Assembly (NCBI RefSeq): GCF_017589465.1
Contig: NZ_JAELYA010000011.1
Span: 1 to 64,000, forward strand
Reading direction: 5' to 3'
Origin: Pseudomonas schmalbachii
Lineage (GTDB): Bacteria > Pseudomonadota > Gammaproteobacteria > Pseudomonadales > Pseudomonadaceae
DNA length: 64,000 bases
In this document: positions 33,920 to 43,633 of the stretch, in pieces
How the letters are laid out: each line of letters begins with the position of its first letter
Position numbering within the stretch: position 1 is the stretch's first letter
Program-made: the position numbers and the translations under genes
The notes under the pieces: generated by a model
What the model was told of the DNA's origin: nothing
Seen by the model: only the letters and a program-made list of their open reading frames with translations
The model's database searches: none

Positions 33920-36900
33920 GCGTGGGCCTCCGGCGAATGGGCGATGCGGCGTTGGGCTTTCTTCTCGGCGCGGTCGTCCATCACGCGGCGGATCAGCAGG
34001 TAGAACACAGGCGTCAGCAGCAGGCCGAAGAAGGTCACGCCGAGCATTCCGGAGAACACCGCGACGCCCATGGCATGGCGCATTTCCGCGCCGGCGCCGG
34101 ACGACAGCACCAGCGGCACCACGCCCATGATGAAGGCGATGGAGGTCATCAGGATCGGCCGCAGACGCAGGCGGCAGGCTTCCAGCACCGCGCTCAGGCG
34201 GTCCATGCCTTCTTCCTGCTTGTCCTTGGCGAACTCGACGATGAGGATCGCGTTCTTGCACGCCAGGCCGACCAGTACGATCAGGCCGATCTGCGTGAAG
34301 ATGTTGTTGTCGCCACCGGACAGGATCACCCCGGCGATGGCCGACAGCAGCGTCATCGGCACGATCAGGATCACCGCCAGCGGCAGGCCCCAGCTTTCGT
34401 ACAGCGCGGCCAGCACGAGGAAGGCGAGCAGCACGCAGAGCGGGAAGACGAAGATCGCGCTGTTGCCGGCGAGGATCTGCTGGTAGGTCAGGTCGGTCCA
34501 CTCGTAGCTCATGCCGTTGGGCAGTTCCTGCTTCAGCAGCCGCTCGATGGCCGACTCGGCCTGGCCGGAGCTGTAGCCCGGTGCGGCGGCGCCGTTGATC
34601 TCGGCGGTGATGAAGCCGTTGTAGTGCATCACCCGGTCCGGGCCGGAGGTGTCGCTGATCTTGATGAAGGTCGCCAGCGGGACCATCTCGCCACGGTTGT
34701 TGCGCACCTTAAGCTGGCCGATCTGCTCGGGCTCCAGGCGGAACTGCTGCTCCGCCTGCACGTTCACCTGGTAGGTGCGGCCGAAGCGGTTGAAGTCGTT
34801 GGCGTACAACGAGCCGAGGTAGACCTGCAGGGTGTCGAAGATGTCGCTGATCGCCACGCCGTGGGTCTTGGCCTTCTCGCGGTCGATGGCGGCATCCACC
34901 TGCGGCACGTTCACCTGGTAGCTGGAGAACACCGAGTTCGGGTCCAGCTCAGGCAGCGCGCGGGCTTTTTCGAGCAGGTTCTGCAACTGCTTGTACAGCT
35001 CCTCGTAGCCCAGCCCGCCACGGTCCTCGATCTGCAGGCGGAAGCCGCCGATGGTCCCCAGCCCCTGTACCGGCGGCGGTGGGAAGATCGCGATATAGGC
35101 GTCCTGGATGTCGGCGAACTGCTTGTTCAGCTCGGCGGCGATTTCCCCGGCGGACATGCCCGGCCCCTTGCGCTCGCTGAAGTCCTTCAGCGGGGTGAAG
35201 ACGATGCCGCTGTTCGGACTGTTGGTGAAGCCGTTGATCGACAGGCCGGGGAAGGCCACGGTGTGCTCGATGCCCGGGTGCTTGCCGGCGACTTCCGACA
35301 TGCGCTTGATCACCGCCTCGGTACGGTCGAGGGTCGCCGCATCGGGCAGCTGGGCGAAGGCCACCAGGTACTGCTTGTCCTGCTGCGGCACGAAACCGGT
35401 CGGCGTGCTGGAGAAGCCCAGGTAGGTCAGGCCGATCAGGCCGCCGTAGACCAGCAGGGCGATGGAGCTGCCGCGCAGCACGCGGGTGACGGTGCCGACG
35501 TAGCCATGGCTGGCGCGGTCGAAGAAGCGGTTGAACGGACGGAACAGCCAGCCGCCGAGCAGCTTGTCGAGCAGCACGGAGAAGCGGTCCTTCGGCTCGT
35601 GGTGACCCTTCAGCAGGACGGCGGCCAGCGCGGGCGAGAGGGTCAGCGAGTTGATCGCGGAGATCACCGTGGAGATGGCGATGGTCAGCGCGAACTGCCG
35701 GTAGAACTGCCCGGTAAGCCCGGAGATGAACGCGGTCGGAATGAACACGGCGCACAGCACCAGCGCGGTGGCGACGATCGGGCCGGTCACTTCCTTCATG
35801 GCGCGCTTGGTGGCTTCTATCGGTGTGAGTCCGAGGCCGATGTTCCGTTCGACGTTCTCCACCACCACGATGGCGTCGTCCACCACGATGCCGATGGCCA
35901 GCACCAGGCCGAACAGCGACAGCGCGTTGAGCGAGAAGCCGAAGAAGTGCATCACCGCGAAGGTGCCGATCAGCGACACCGGCACGGCGGCCAGCGGGAT
36001 GATCGAGGCGCGCCAGGTCTGCAGGAACAGCACGACCACCAGCACCACCAGCACCAGCGCTTCGAACAGGGTGTGCACCACCGCCTCGATGGAGCCGCGC
36101 ACGAAGATGGTCGGGTCATAGACGATGGAGTAGTCGACGCCCTGCGGGAATCCCTGCTTCAGCTCGGTCATCTTCTCGCGGACGAGGTTGGAGATTTCGA
36201 TGGCATTCGAGCCGGGGCGCTGGAAGATCGGGATGGCCACGGCGGGCTGGTTGTCCAGCAGCGAGCGCAGCGCGTACTGGCTGGAGCCGAGTTCGACGCG
36301 GGCGATGTCCTTCAGACGGGTGATTTCGCCGTCCGGGCCGCTGCGGATGATGATGTTCTCGAACTCTTCCTCGTTGACCAGCCGGCCCTGGGTGTTGATC
36401 GACAGTTGGAAGCTGGTGGCAGTCGGCGCCGGCGGCGCGCCGAGGGCGCCGGCCGCGACCTGGCGGTTCTGCTCGCGGATCGCCGTCACCACGTCGGTGG
36501 CGGTGAGATTGCGCGAGGCCACCTTGTTCGGGTCGAGCCAGACGCGCAGGGAGTAGTCGCCCATGCCGAACAGCTGCACATCGCCCACGCCGTCCAGCCG
36601 TGCCAACTCGTCCTTGATGTTGAGCAGGGCGTAGTTGGACAGGTAGAGCATGTCGTAGCGGTTATCCGGCGAGGTCAGGTGCACGACCATGGTCAGGTCG
36701 GGCGAGGCCTTGTCGACGGTGATGCCGATGCGGGTGACTTCCTCGGGCAGCTTGGGTTGGGTGCGGGTCACGCGGTTCTGTACCTGCACCTGGGCGTCGT
36801 CCAGGTCGGTGCCGAGGGCGAAGGTGATCGTCAGGGTCATCTTGCCGTCGGCGGTGGACTGCGAGGACATGTAGAGCATGTTCTCGACGCCGGTGATGGC

Positions 36901-37107
36901 CTGTTCCAGCGGCGCGGCGACGGTCTCGCCGATCACCTTGGGGTTGGCGCCGGGGAAGTTGGCGCGCACCACCACGGTGGGCGGCACCACTTCCGGGTAT
37001 TCGCTGATCGGCAGCTGGAACAGCGAGATGGCCCCGCCGATCAGGATGATCAGCGACAGCACGGCGGCGAAGATCGGCCGCTGGATGAAGAATTGCGAGA
37101 AGTTCAT
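33916..37107 (-). CDS. mexF: RND multidrug efflux pump MexF
   Basis: 1063 residues from the ATG at 37107; P. aeruginosa MexF is 1062. The N-terminus MNFSQFFIQRPIFAAVLSL is essentially identical in character, with 12 transmembrane helices and two large periplasmic loops. The proton-relay Asp pair is in GIVVDDAIVVVENVER. This HAE-1 pump exports fluoroquinolones, chloramphenicol, trimethoprim and quinolone signal precursors in P. aeruginosa. It lies 85 bp after mexE and overlaps oprN. Confidence 0.95.
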   Translation of the reverse strand: MNFSQFFIQRPIFAAVLSLIILIGGAISLFQLPISEYPEVVPPTVVVRANFPGANPKVIGETVAAPLEQAITGVENMLYMSSQSTADGKMTLTITFALGTDLDDAQVQVQNRVTRTQPKLPEEVTRIGITVDKASPDLTMVVHLTSPDNRYDMLYLSNYALLNIKDELARLDGVGDVQLFGMGDYSLRVWLDPNKVASRNLTATDVVTAIREQNRQVAAGALGAPPAPTATSFQLSINTQGRLVNEEEFENIIIRSGPDGEITRLKDIARVELGSSQYALRSLLDNQPAVAIPIFQRPGSNAIEISNLVREKMTELKQGFPQGVDYSIVYDPTIFVRGSIEAVVHTLFEALVLVVLVVVLFLQTWRASIIPLAAVPVSLIGTFAVMHFFGFSLNALSLFGLVLAIGIVVDDAIVVVENVERNIGLGLTPIEATKRAMKEVTGPIVATALVLCAVFIPTAFISGLTGQFYRQFALTIAISTVISAINSLTLSPALAAVLLKGHHEPKDRFSVLLDKLLGGWLFRPFNRFFDRASHGYVGTVTRVLRGSSIALLVYGGLIGLTYLGFSSTPTGFVPQQDKQYLVAFAQLPDAATLDRTEAVIKRMSEVAGKHPGIEHTVAFPGLSINGFTNSPNSGIVFTPLKDFSERKGPGMSAGEIAAELNKQFADIQDAYIAIFPPPPVQGLGTIGGFRLQIEDRGGLGYEELYKQLQNLLEKARALPELDPNSVFSSYQVNVPQVDAAIDREKAKTHGVAISDIFDTLQVYLGSLYANDFNRFGRTYQVNVQAEQQFRLEPEQIGQLKVRNNRGEMVPLATFIKISDTSGPDRVMHYNGFITAEINGAAAPGYSSGQAESAIERLLKQELPNGMSYEWTDLTYQQILAGNSAIFVFPLCVLLAFLVLAALYESWGLPLAVILIVPMTLLSAIAGVILSGGDNNIFTQIGLIVLVGLACKNAILIVEFAKDKQEEGMDRLSAVLEACRLRLRPILMTSIAFIMGVVPLVLSSGAGAEMRHAMGVAVFSGMLGVTFFGLLLTPVFYLLIRRVMDDRAEKKAQRRIAHSPEAHA

Positions 37108-37192
37108 GGCGTGGTCCTGTGGGCAAAGGTCACCCATGACCCCGCCAAGGACGGGGCCTGGTACTGCGATTCAAAGGGTTTGAGGGTGACGG

Positions 37193-38428
37193 TCAGCCGC
37201 GCGGGCTGCTTCGCTGCGGATTCTTCTCCGCGACCTTCGGCACATCGGTGCCATCCACCGCCTGCCGCTGGCGGGCGAGGGCGGCGAGGGTTTCCGGGCT
37301 GGCCATGGCGACGCCCTGGGCATCCACCTGGGTGCCGGGGCGCACCCGCTGCAGGCCGTTGACCACGATACGGTCGCCCTTGGCCAGACCGCTGCGGACG
37401 ATGCGCAGGCCTTCCAGCTTCGGCCCGAGTTCGATGCCGCGGTAGTCGACCTTGCTGTCGGCACCGACCACCAGCACGAATTTCTTGCCGAGGTCGGTGC
37501 CCACCGCTTCGTCCTTGATCAGCGCGGCCGGGTAGGCCTTGCTGCCGACCAGCTTGAGGCGCGCATAGAGACCGGGGGTGAAGTCGCCACGGGTGTTGTC
37601 GAACACCGCGCGGCCACGGATGGTGCCGGTCTTCGGGTTGACCTGGTTGTCCAGGAAGTCCAGGCGACCTTCGTGGGGGAAGCCATCCTCGCCGGTCAGA
37701 CCGAGATACACCGGGCTGCTGCCGCGAGCATCCGGACCGCCGTGGCGGGCCAGGTCGACGTACTTCAGGTAGACGCGCTCGTCGGCGTCGAAGTAGGCGT
37801 AGACCTTGTCGGTGGAAACCAGCGTGGTGAGCAGGGTCTGCCCGCTGTTGACCAGGTTGCCGGCGGTGACCTCGGCGCGGCTGACGCGGCCATCGATGGG
37901 CGCGGTGACCTGGGTGAAGCTGAGGTTGAGGCGGGCGTTGTCGAGTTCGGCCTGGGTCGCCGCGACCACCGCGCGAGCCTCGGCGGCGGCGCTGCTGCGG
38001 GCATCGGCCAGTTCGGCGGAGATCGCATTGGTGGCACGCAGGCGCTCGCCACGGGCGGACTCGTTGGCGGTGCGCTGCTGGTTGGCGCGGGCCTGAGCAA
38101 GCTGCGCTTCCAGACGCTTGACCTCGGCCTGGAACGGGCGCGGGTCGATCTGGAACAGCAGGTCGCCTTTCTTCACGATGGTGCCTTCGCGGAAGGTCAC
38201 CTTGTCGATGTAGCCGGACACGCGCGGACGCAGATCGACGGACTCCGGAGCCTCCAGGCGGCCGGTGAACTCGTCCCATTCGTTGATCGGTTGCTCGATG
38301 ACTTCGGCCACGCTGACCTTCGGCGCCGGGGCCGACTGCGCGGCATCCTCGCTCTTGCCACAGGCACTGAGCACCAGCGCCGCGGCAAGGGCGAGGGGAA
38401 TACGCAGGATGTTGGTTGCACGCTCCAT
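37193..38428 (-). CDS. mexE: RND efflux membrane-fusion protein MexE
   Basis: 411 residues from the ATG at 38428. Lipoprotein signal IPLALAAALVLSAC. Periplasmic adaptor architecture: beta-barrel and lipoyl halves (RPRVSGYIDKVTFREGTIVKKGDLLFQIDPRPF), a long coiled-coil hairpin, then a membrane-proximal domain. Very close to P. aeruginosa MexE in length and motifs. First gene of mexEF-oprN, with the MexT gene upstream on the same strand. Confidence 0.94.
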   Translation of the reverse strand: MERATNILRIPLALAAALVLSACGKSEDAAQSAPAPKVSVAEVIEQPINEWDEFTGRLEAPESVDLRPRVSGYIDKVTFREGTIVKKGDLLFQIDPRPFQAEVKRLEAQLAQARANQQRTANESARGERLRATNAISAELADARSSAAAEARAVVAATQAELDNARLNLSFTQVTAPIDGRVSRAEVTAGNLVNSGQTLLTTLVSTDKVYAYFDADERVYLKYVDLARHGGPDARGSSPVYLGLTGEDGFPHEGRLDFLDNQVNPKTGTIRGRAVFDNTRGDFTPGLYARLKLVGSKAYPAALIKDEAVGTDLGKKFVLVVGADSKVDYRGIELGPKLEGLRIVRSGLAKGDRIVVNGLQRVRPGTQVDAQGVAMASPETLAALARQRQAVDGTDVPKVAEKNPQRSSPRG

Positions 38429-38479
38429 GGGAAGACTCCGCCAGTTTCTGGTTTTAATGGGCGGAGTCTGCAGGTCGAC

Positions 38480-38491
38480 GTCCGAATGGAC
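38480..38491. promoter_or_regulatory. GTCCGAATGGAC inverted repeat upstream of mexE
   Basis: GTCC-N4-GGAC about 52 bp before the mexE start. It could be part of a LysR-type (MexT) activation site or the promoter region. No experimental match can be claimed. Confidence 0.35.
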
Positions 38492-38513
38492 TAATCGAAC
38501 GGGCAGATTTTGA

Positions 38514-38532
38514 TTATCACGTGGAGTGATAA
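38514..38532. promoter_or_regulatory. Candidate MexT operator upstream of mexE
   Basis: TTATCACGTGGAGTGATAA, a perfect inverted repeat (7+5+7) 86 bp upstream of mexE. Its ATCAC half resembles the ATCA end of described MexT boxes, but the full consensus is not present. Confidence 0.45.
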
Positions 38533-38566
38533 AGGTTCTTGCGGCATGCGCATGAATCGTTGCCTT

Positions 38567-38655
38567 CGTAGGTTGGCGCTGAGCGCAGCGAAGCCCAACG
38601 AAATGGTGCAACGCCCACCTGATGTTGGGCTTCGCAAGCTCAGCGCCAACCTACG
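38567..38655. repeat. Family A palindromic repeat
   Basis: CGTAGGTTGGCGCTGAGCGC ... GCTCAGCGCCAACCTACGG between mexT and mexE. Confidence 0.9.
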
Positions 38656-38766
38656 GTGCTTGTCCATCCTTGGGCGTATGGGAATGGTGGATCGGTGAAG
38701 CGTGATCCACCCTACGCGGCGGGCGATCGCCGTGTCGGCCGGACGCCATGTCGTCAAGGAAATCCG

Positions 38767-38790
38767 GGTAGGGCGGGTGCAACCCGCCAG
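38767..38790. repeat. Family C repeat, single arm
   Basis: GGTAGGGCGGGTGCAACCCG CCAG, only one arm, 12 bp from the mexT stop codon. Confidence 0.75.
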
Positions 38791-38802
38791 GAACGGCGCC
38801 GC

Positions 38803-39717
38803 TCAGAGGCTATCCGGATCGCCCACGAACATGCTGATCCGCGAGCGCAGCCAGCGTTCGGCCGGGTCGTTGTCCTGGGCGCCGCGCCAGACCATGGAGA
38901 GTTCCGCTGGGCGGGTCGGGAAGGGCGGTTCGTCGGCGCGCAGGCCGCCGGCGGCGGTGAGGGCGAGGGCCACGTATTCCGGCACGGTGGCGATGATGTC
39001 GGTGCCGGCGAGCAATGAGGCGAGACCGTTGAACTGCGGCACGGCCAGCACTACCTGGCGCTTGCGGCCCATATCGGCGAGGGTCTGGTCGACCATGCCG
39101 TCAAGGTCGCCGGCGTAGGACACCAGCGCGTGCGGGCGGGCGCAGTAGTCGTCGAGGCTCAGCGCGCCGGGAATCGAGTCGGCGCGCAGGATCTTCCAGA
39201 TGCTGCGGCGCAGGGTCTTGCGCTTGGAGTTGGCCGGCAGCTCGTCGGTGTAGCTGACGCCCACCGAGATTTCCCCGGAGTTGAGCAGGTTGGGCATCAA
39301 TAGATAGTTGGCCCGGCGCACCACCAGCACGATGCCCGGCGCCTCCGAGCGCAGGCGGCGCAGCAGCGGCGGCAGCAGGCCGAACTCGACGTCGTCGGAC
39401 AGGCCGATGCGGAACACCGCCTTGCTGGTCGCCGGATCGAAATCGGCGGCGCGGCTCATTGCGGTGGAGATCGAGTCCAGCGCGGGAGAGAGGTGGCCGA
39501 AGATTTCCTGGGCCCGCGCGGTGGGCTCCATGCTGCGCCCGGTGCGGACGAACAGCGGGTCGTCGAACAGGTTGCGCAGGCGCGCCAGGGCGGCGCTGAT
39601 CGCCGGCTGGCCGAGGAACAGCTTCTCGGCCGCGCGCGTCACGCTGCGCTCGTGCATCAGCGTCTCGAAGACAATCAACAGGTTGAGGTCAACCTTGCGG
39701 AGGTCGTTGCGATTCAT
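38803..39717 (-). CDS. mexT: LysR-family activator MexT
   Basis: 304 residues. N-terminus MNRNDLRKVDLNLLIVFETL and the HTH ERSVTRAAEKLFLGQPAISAALARLR match P. aeruginosa MexT, as does the C-terminal RGAQDNDPAERWLRSRI. MexT activates mexEF-oprN and mexS. The gene lies upstream of mexE on the same strand and divergent from mexS, the P. aeruginosa arrangement. The frame is intact, unlike the disrupted alleles known from some laboratory strains. Confidence 0.93.
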   Translation of the reverse strand: MNRNDLRKVDLNLLIVFETLMHERSVTRAAEKLFLGQPAISAALARLRNLFDDPLFVRTGRSMEPTARAQEIFGHLSPALDSISTAMSRAADFDPATSKAVFRIGLSDDVEFGLLPPLLRRLRSEAPGIVLVVRRANYLLMPNLLNSGEISVGVSYTDELPANSKRKTLRRSIWKILRADSIPGALSLDDYCARPHALVSYAGDLDGMVDQTLADMGRKRQVVLAVPQFNGLASLLAGTDIIATVPEYVALALTAAGGLRADEPPFPTRPAELSMVWRGAQDNDPAERWLRSRISMFVGDPDSL

Positions 39718-39768
39718 GAAGGCTCCCCGGCGATGGGTGAAAAGTGAAGCGCACGGGGGTGAACGTCA

Positions 39769-39783
39769 AGTTCTGTCAGAACT
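39769..39783. promoter_or_regulatory. AGTTCTGTCAGAACT palindrome, mexS/mexT region
   Basis: A perfect palindrome with one central base, 52 bp upstream of mexT in the divergent mexT/mexS region. LysR-type autoregulatory sites often look like this. A second near-palindrome, TATGTCGACTAT, lies at 39855-39866, closer to mexS. Confidence 0.5.
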
Positions 39784-39943
39784 GTTCCTATGATTTTGTA
39801 GGAGAATGTTTGGGTGTTGCGGCAGCTTTTCCGAGCAGCCGCATCATCGCCATTTATGTCGACTATCAACGGCGGCAGGTGGCGTGGCTGGCAAAGCCCG
39901 GATAGAGTCCGTGGCTATAAGGCAATAAAAGGCGAGGTATTCG

Positions 39944-40963
39944 ATGTCCCGCATGATCCGTTTCCACCAGTTCGGCGACGCCTCGGTGCTCAGGCTCGAG
40001 GAAGTGCCGACCCCGCAACCGGGGCCGGGCGAAGTGCTGGTGCGCGTGCAGGCGCTGGGCGTGCTCTGGCGCGACGTGCTCTGGCGGCAGAACCTCGCCC
40101 CCGATCAGGCCACGCTGCCTGCCGGCCTGGGCTACGAACTGTCCGGCATCGTCGAAGCGGTTGGCGACGGCATCACCGATCTGCAGCCCGGCGTGCCCGT
40201 GGCCAGCTTCCCGGCGGACTCGCCGAACCGCTATCCGGCCTGGGGCGACATGGTGCTGATGCCGCGCACCGCGCTGACCCGCTATCCGTCCGTGCTCAGC
40301 CCCAACGAGGCGGCGGTGCATTACACCGGCCTGCTGTGCGCCTGGTTCGCCCTGGTCGAGCTGGCCAAGATCAAGCCCGGCCAGCGCGTGCTGATCACCG
40401 AGGCCGGACACTGCCTGGCGCCACAGTCGGTGCAACTGGCCAAGGCCCTCGGCGCGCAAGTGATCGCCACCACCAGCGAGGCCGAAAGCCGCGACTTCAT
40501 CCGCAGCCTCGGCGCGGACAAGGTGATCTACACCGAGGAACAGGACCTGGTGCTGGAAGTCGAGCGCTTCACCCAGGGGCAGGGCGTCGAGGTATCCCTC
40601 GACCAGTGTGCCGGCCCGCAGATGAAACTCCTCGGCGACGTCGCCGCGCCGCGCGGCAAGCTGGTCCTGTACGGCGTGAACGGCGGCAACGACACAGCCT
40701 TCCCGGCCTGCGCGGCGTTCAAGAAGCACCTGCAGTTCTATCGCCACTGCGTGATGGACTTTACCGGCCAGCCCGAGCTTGGCCTGGTCCGCGACGAGGA
40801 GGCGGTGCAGAAGGCGCTGCACGGGATCAACCAACTGACTGCCGACCATCTGCTGAAGCCGAATATCGACAAGGTTTTCGACTTCGCGGACTTCGTCGAG
40901 GCCAACCGTTATATGGAGACCTGTCCTGGCGGTGGGCGGGTGGTGATGAAGGTTTCTGATTGA
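39944..40963 (+). CDS. mexS: Zinc-less quinone oxidoreductase-like protein MexS
   Basis: 339 residues. Medium-chain dehydrogenase/reductase of the quinone oxidoreductase group, with N-terminal GroES-like domain (EVLVRVQALGVLWRDVLWRQ) and a Rossmann half (VLITEAGHCLAPQSVQLAKALGAQVIAT). In P. aeruginosa MexS is divergent from mexT and its loss induces MexEF-OprN, probably through accumulation of electrophilic or redox stress signals. Same arrangement here. Confidence 0.91.
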   Translation: MSRMIRFHQFGDASVLRLEEVPTPQPGPGEVLVRVQALGVLWRDVLWRQNLAPDQATLPAGLGYELSGIVEAVGDGITDLQPGVPVASFPADSPNRYPAWGDMVLMPRTALTRYPSVLSPNEAAVHYTGLLCAWFALVELAKIKPGQRVLITEAGHCLAPQSVQLAKALGAQVIATTSEAESRDFIRSLGADKVIYTEEQDLVLEVERFTQGQGVEVSLDQCAGPQMKLLGDVAAPRGKLVLYGVNGGNDTAFPACAAFKKHLQFYRHCVMDFTGQPELGLVRDEEAVQKALHGINQLTADHLLKPNIDKVFDFADFVEANRYMETCPGGGRVVMKVSD

Positions 40964-40973
40964 TCAGTTTCTT

Positions 40974-41020
40974 CCCCTCACCCCAGCCCTCTCCCGGAGG
41001 GAGAGGGCTGGGGTGAGGGG
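40974..41020. repeat. Family D repeat, compact palindrome
   Basis: CCCCTCACCCCAGCCCTCTC / GAGAGGGCTGGGGTGAGGGG, a perfect 47-bp palindrome between convergent mexS and polB. It may act as a bidirectional transcription barrier, though neither side has a T-run. Confidence 0.85.
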
Positions 41021-41051
41021 AAATGGGCCACGCCGATACCTCACCCCGGTC

Positions 41052-41125
41052 CGTAGGGTGGAAAACCGCGAAGCGTTTTCCACCGAAACGAAAGGTGGAC
41101 AAGCTTCGCGTTGTCCACCCTACGG
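41052..41125. repeat. Family F palindromic repeat
   Basis: CGTAGGGTGGAAAACCGCGA ... TTGTCCACCCTACGG. Related copies: 54111-54187 and single arms near 59853-59965. Confidence 0.75.
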
Positions 41126-41158
41126 TTGTTCCTCACCCCCGCCCCGATGCCTTGCCCC

Positions 41159-43519
41159 TCAGAACAACCCCATCTGCCCATCCACCAGTGACGTGAAATC
41201 GCCGCCCACGAACGGCAGGATGGCGTCCGCCACCGGCTTCAGTTGCCGGCTGATGTAGTGCTCGTAGTCGATCGGCGAGCGCCGGGTTTCCAGCGGTTCC
41301 GGGCCGGCGACGGTGATCACGTAGCTGATCCAGCCGCCGTTCTGGTACTGCCGTGGGCGCCCCAGGCTGTCGTTGTAGTGGTCGGCGGTGCGCGCCGCGC
41401 GGACGTGGGGCGGGACGTTGCGCTGGTAGTCGTCGAGCGGGCGGCGCAGGCGTTTGCGGTAGATCAGCAGGTCGTCCAGTTCGCCCGTCTGGGTCCGGCG
41501 CACGTAGTCGCGCACATAGTCCTGGTACGGCTGGCGGTTGAAGATGCGCAGATAGAGTTCCTGCTGGAACTCGCGGGCCAGCGGCGACCAGTCGGTGCGC
41601 ACGGTTTCCAGGCCCTTGAAGATCATTTCCTCGCTGCCATCGGCACGCTGCACCAGCCCGGCGTAGCGCTTCTTGCTGCCTTCCTCGGCGCCGCGCACGG
41701 TGGGCATCAGGAAGCGCCGGTAATGCGTCTCGAACTGCAGTTCCAGCGCGCTTTCCAGGCCGAATTCGCGCTTGAGGTGATCGCGCCACCACTGGTTGAC
41801 GTTCTGCACCAGCGCGCGGCCGATGCGCGCCGCATCGTCCTCGGCATGGGCCTGTTGAAGCCAGACGAAGGTGGAGTCGGTGTCGCCATAGATCACCGTG
41901 TAGCCCTCGGCTTCGATCAGTTCCCGCGTGCGGCGCATGATCTCGTGGCCGCGCAGGGTGATGGAGGAGGCCAGGCGCGTGTCGAAGAAGCGGCAGCCGC
42001 TGGAGCCGAGCACGCCGTAGAAGGCGTTCATGATGATCTTCAGCGCCTGCGACAGCGCCTTGTTGTGCTCGCGCTTGGCCGCCTCGCGGCCCTGCCAGAC
42101 GCGCTCGACGATGCTCGGCAGGCAGTGTTGCGTACGCGAGAAGCGTGCCCCGCGGAAGCCGGCCACCGATTCGCTGTCGTCCGGATGGCGCAGGCCTTCG
42201 ATCAGGCCCACCGGGTCGATCAGGAAGGTGCGGATGATCGACGGGTACAGGCTCTTGTAGTCGAGCACCAGCACCGATTCGTACAGGCCCGGGCGTGAAT
42301 CCATGACGAAGCCGCCGGGGCTGGCCTGGGGCTGCTTGTCGCCGAGGTTCGGTGCGACGAAGCCGAGGCGGTGCATCAGCGGCATGTACAGGTGTTCGAA
42401 CGCCGCTACCGAACCGCCGCTGCGGTCGGCGGCCAGCCCGGTGACGGTGGCGCGTTCCAGCAGGAAGGTGAGCAGTTCGGTCTTCTCGAAGATGCGCGTG
42501 ACCAGCTCGCAGTCCTTGAGGTTGTAGCGGGCGAGGGCGGGCTTGTCCTCGGCGAACATGCGGTCGATCTCGTCCATGCGCTGGTACGGGTTGTCGATCG
42601 ACTTGCCCTCGCCGAGCAGGGTCTGCGCGACGTTTTCCAGGCTGAACGAGGGGAAGGTCCAGGTCGCCGAGCGCAGCGCTTCGATGCCGTCGATGATCAG
42701 CCGCCCGGCCGCCGCGGCGAAGTAGTGGTTGTGGCTGCGGTGCTCGCGCCAACCCATCGCGTCGCCGCCGCGACCGAGCAGCAGCGGCACTTTCAGGCGC
42801 TGGGCGTGCTCATGGAGGACGCGCAGATCGAACTGCACCAGGTTCCAGCCGATGATGGCGTCCGGGTCGTGGCGGGCCAGCCAGTGGTTGAGGCGCTCCA
42901 GCAGCTCCGCGCGGGTTTCGCAGTATTCCAGCTGGAAGTCCACCGCGCCGGCGTCGCCGTTGGCCGGGCCGAGCATGTAGACCTGGCGCTGGCCGCAGCC
43001 TTCCAGGGCGATGGAGTAGAGATCGCCGCGCATGTTGGTCTCGATGTCGAGGGAGACCAGCCGCAGGCGCGGGCGGTAGTCCGGCGCGGGTTTCATCTGC
43101 GCATCGAGCAGCGTGCCGCTGGCGTCCGGCGTGCCGCCGAACCACGCCGGGGCGTTGATGAAGCGCTCCATCAGGTAGCGCTCCGGCGGGCGGATATCGC
43201 CTTCGTACACGTCGACACCGGCGCCGCGCAGCGTCTTTTCCAGCTTCATCAACTGGCGATGCTGCTTGCAGTACAGGCCGAGCACGGGGCGGTGATGGAA
43301 GTCGCGCAGCTCCAGCGGGCGCAGTTCGACGTCGCGTTCGCCCTGCAGCAGCGCTTCGGCCCGCCTGCGCTGCTCCGCCGGGATGAACGCCACCGAGGTC
43401 TGGCTGGGCAGGCGGACGTGCCGGGGGCCGTCGTCGGTCGCCAGCCAGAAGGCCACTTCCGTGCCTTCCGGCGTGTCGCGCCAGTGCCGGGTGAGCACGA
43501 AGCCCTGCTGCAGATCCAC
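41159..43519 (-). CDS. polB: DNA polymerase II (family B)
   Basis: 786 residues, the usual PolB length. 3'-5' exonuclease motifs [15 protein letters not shown] and YNLKDCEL. Polymerase motifs DYKSLYPSI (A), [13 protein letters not shown] (B) and YGDTDSTF (C). It ends in QMGLF, the beta-clamp binding motif of Pol II. This is the damage-inducible translesion and restart polymerase of the SOS response; I saw no clear LexA box in the 114-bp region shared with divergent mltA. Confidence 0.96.
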   Translation of the reverse strand: MDLQQGFVLTRHWRDTPEGTEVAFWLATDDGPRHVRLPSQTSVAFIPAEQRRRAEALLQGERDVELRPLELRDFHHRPVLGLYCKQHRQLMKLEKTLRGAGVDVYEGDIRPPERYLMERFINAPAWFGGTPDASGTLLDAQMKPAPDYRPRLRLVSLDIETNMRGDLYSIALEGCGQRQVYMLGPANGDAGAVDFQLEYCETRAELLERLNHWLARHDPDAIIGWNLVQFDLRVLHEHAQRLKVPLLLGRGGDAMGWREHRSHNHYFAAAAGRLIIDGIEALRSATWTFPSFSLENVAQTLLGEGKSIDNPYQRMDEIDRMFAEDKPALARYNLKDCELVTRIFEKTELLTFLLERATVTGLAADRSGGSVAAFEHLYMPLMHRLGFVAPNLGDKQPQASPGGFVMDSRPGLYESVLVLDYKSLYPSIIRTFLIDPVGLIEGLRHPDDSESVAGFRGARFSRTQHCLPSIVERVWQGREAAKREHNKALSQALKIIMNAFYGVLGSSGCRFFDTRLASSITLRGHEIMRRTRELIEAEGYTVIYGDTDSTFVWLQQAHAEDDAARIGRALVQNVNQWWRDHLKREFGLESALELQFETHYRRFLMPTVRGAEEGSKKRYAGLVQRADGSEEMIFKGLETVRTDWSPLAREFQQELYLRIFNRQPYQDYVRDYVRRTQTGELDDLLIYRKRLRRPLDDYQRNVPPHVRAARTADHYNDSLGRPRQYQNGGWISYVITVAGPEPLETRRSPIDYEHYISRQLKPVADAILPFVGGDFTSLVDGQMGLF

Positions 43520-43633
43520 CTGAACGACCTCTCCAATCCATTCCAGACGGCCATTCTACCGTCCTCGCGCGGTTTGACGCCGGCAGTGCTTTTCACCAAG
43601 CTAGCCGGTCCCGAACTCTCCAGGATTCATGGC

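Larger units (their letters stand above)
38429..38802. other. mexT-mexE intergenic region
   Basis: A 374-bp gap. The first 105 bp upstream of mexE hold two palindromes (38480-38491 and 38514-38532). The rest is repeats: family A (38567-38655), GGTGGATC/GATCCACC arms (about 38687-38713) and one family C arm (38767-38790). Confidence 0.7.

Noticed and set aside
33904..37362. Very long open frame antisense to mexF
   Set aside because: It is a by-product of the high GC content and codon bias of mexF. Its translation is rich in His, Gln, Val and Asp with no motif, and mexF on the other strand is unmistakable.
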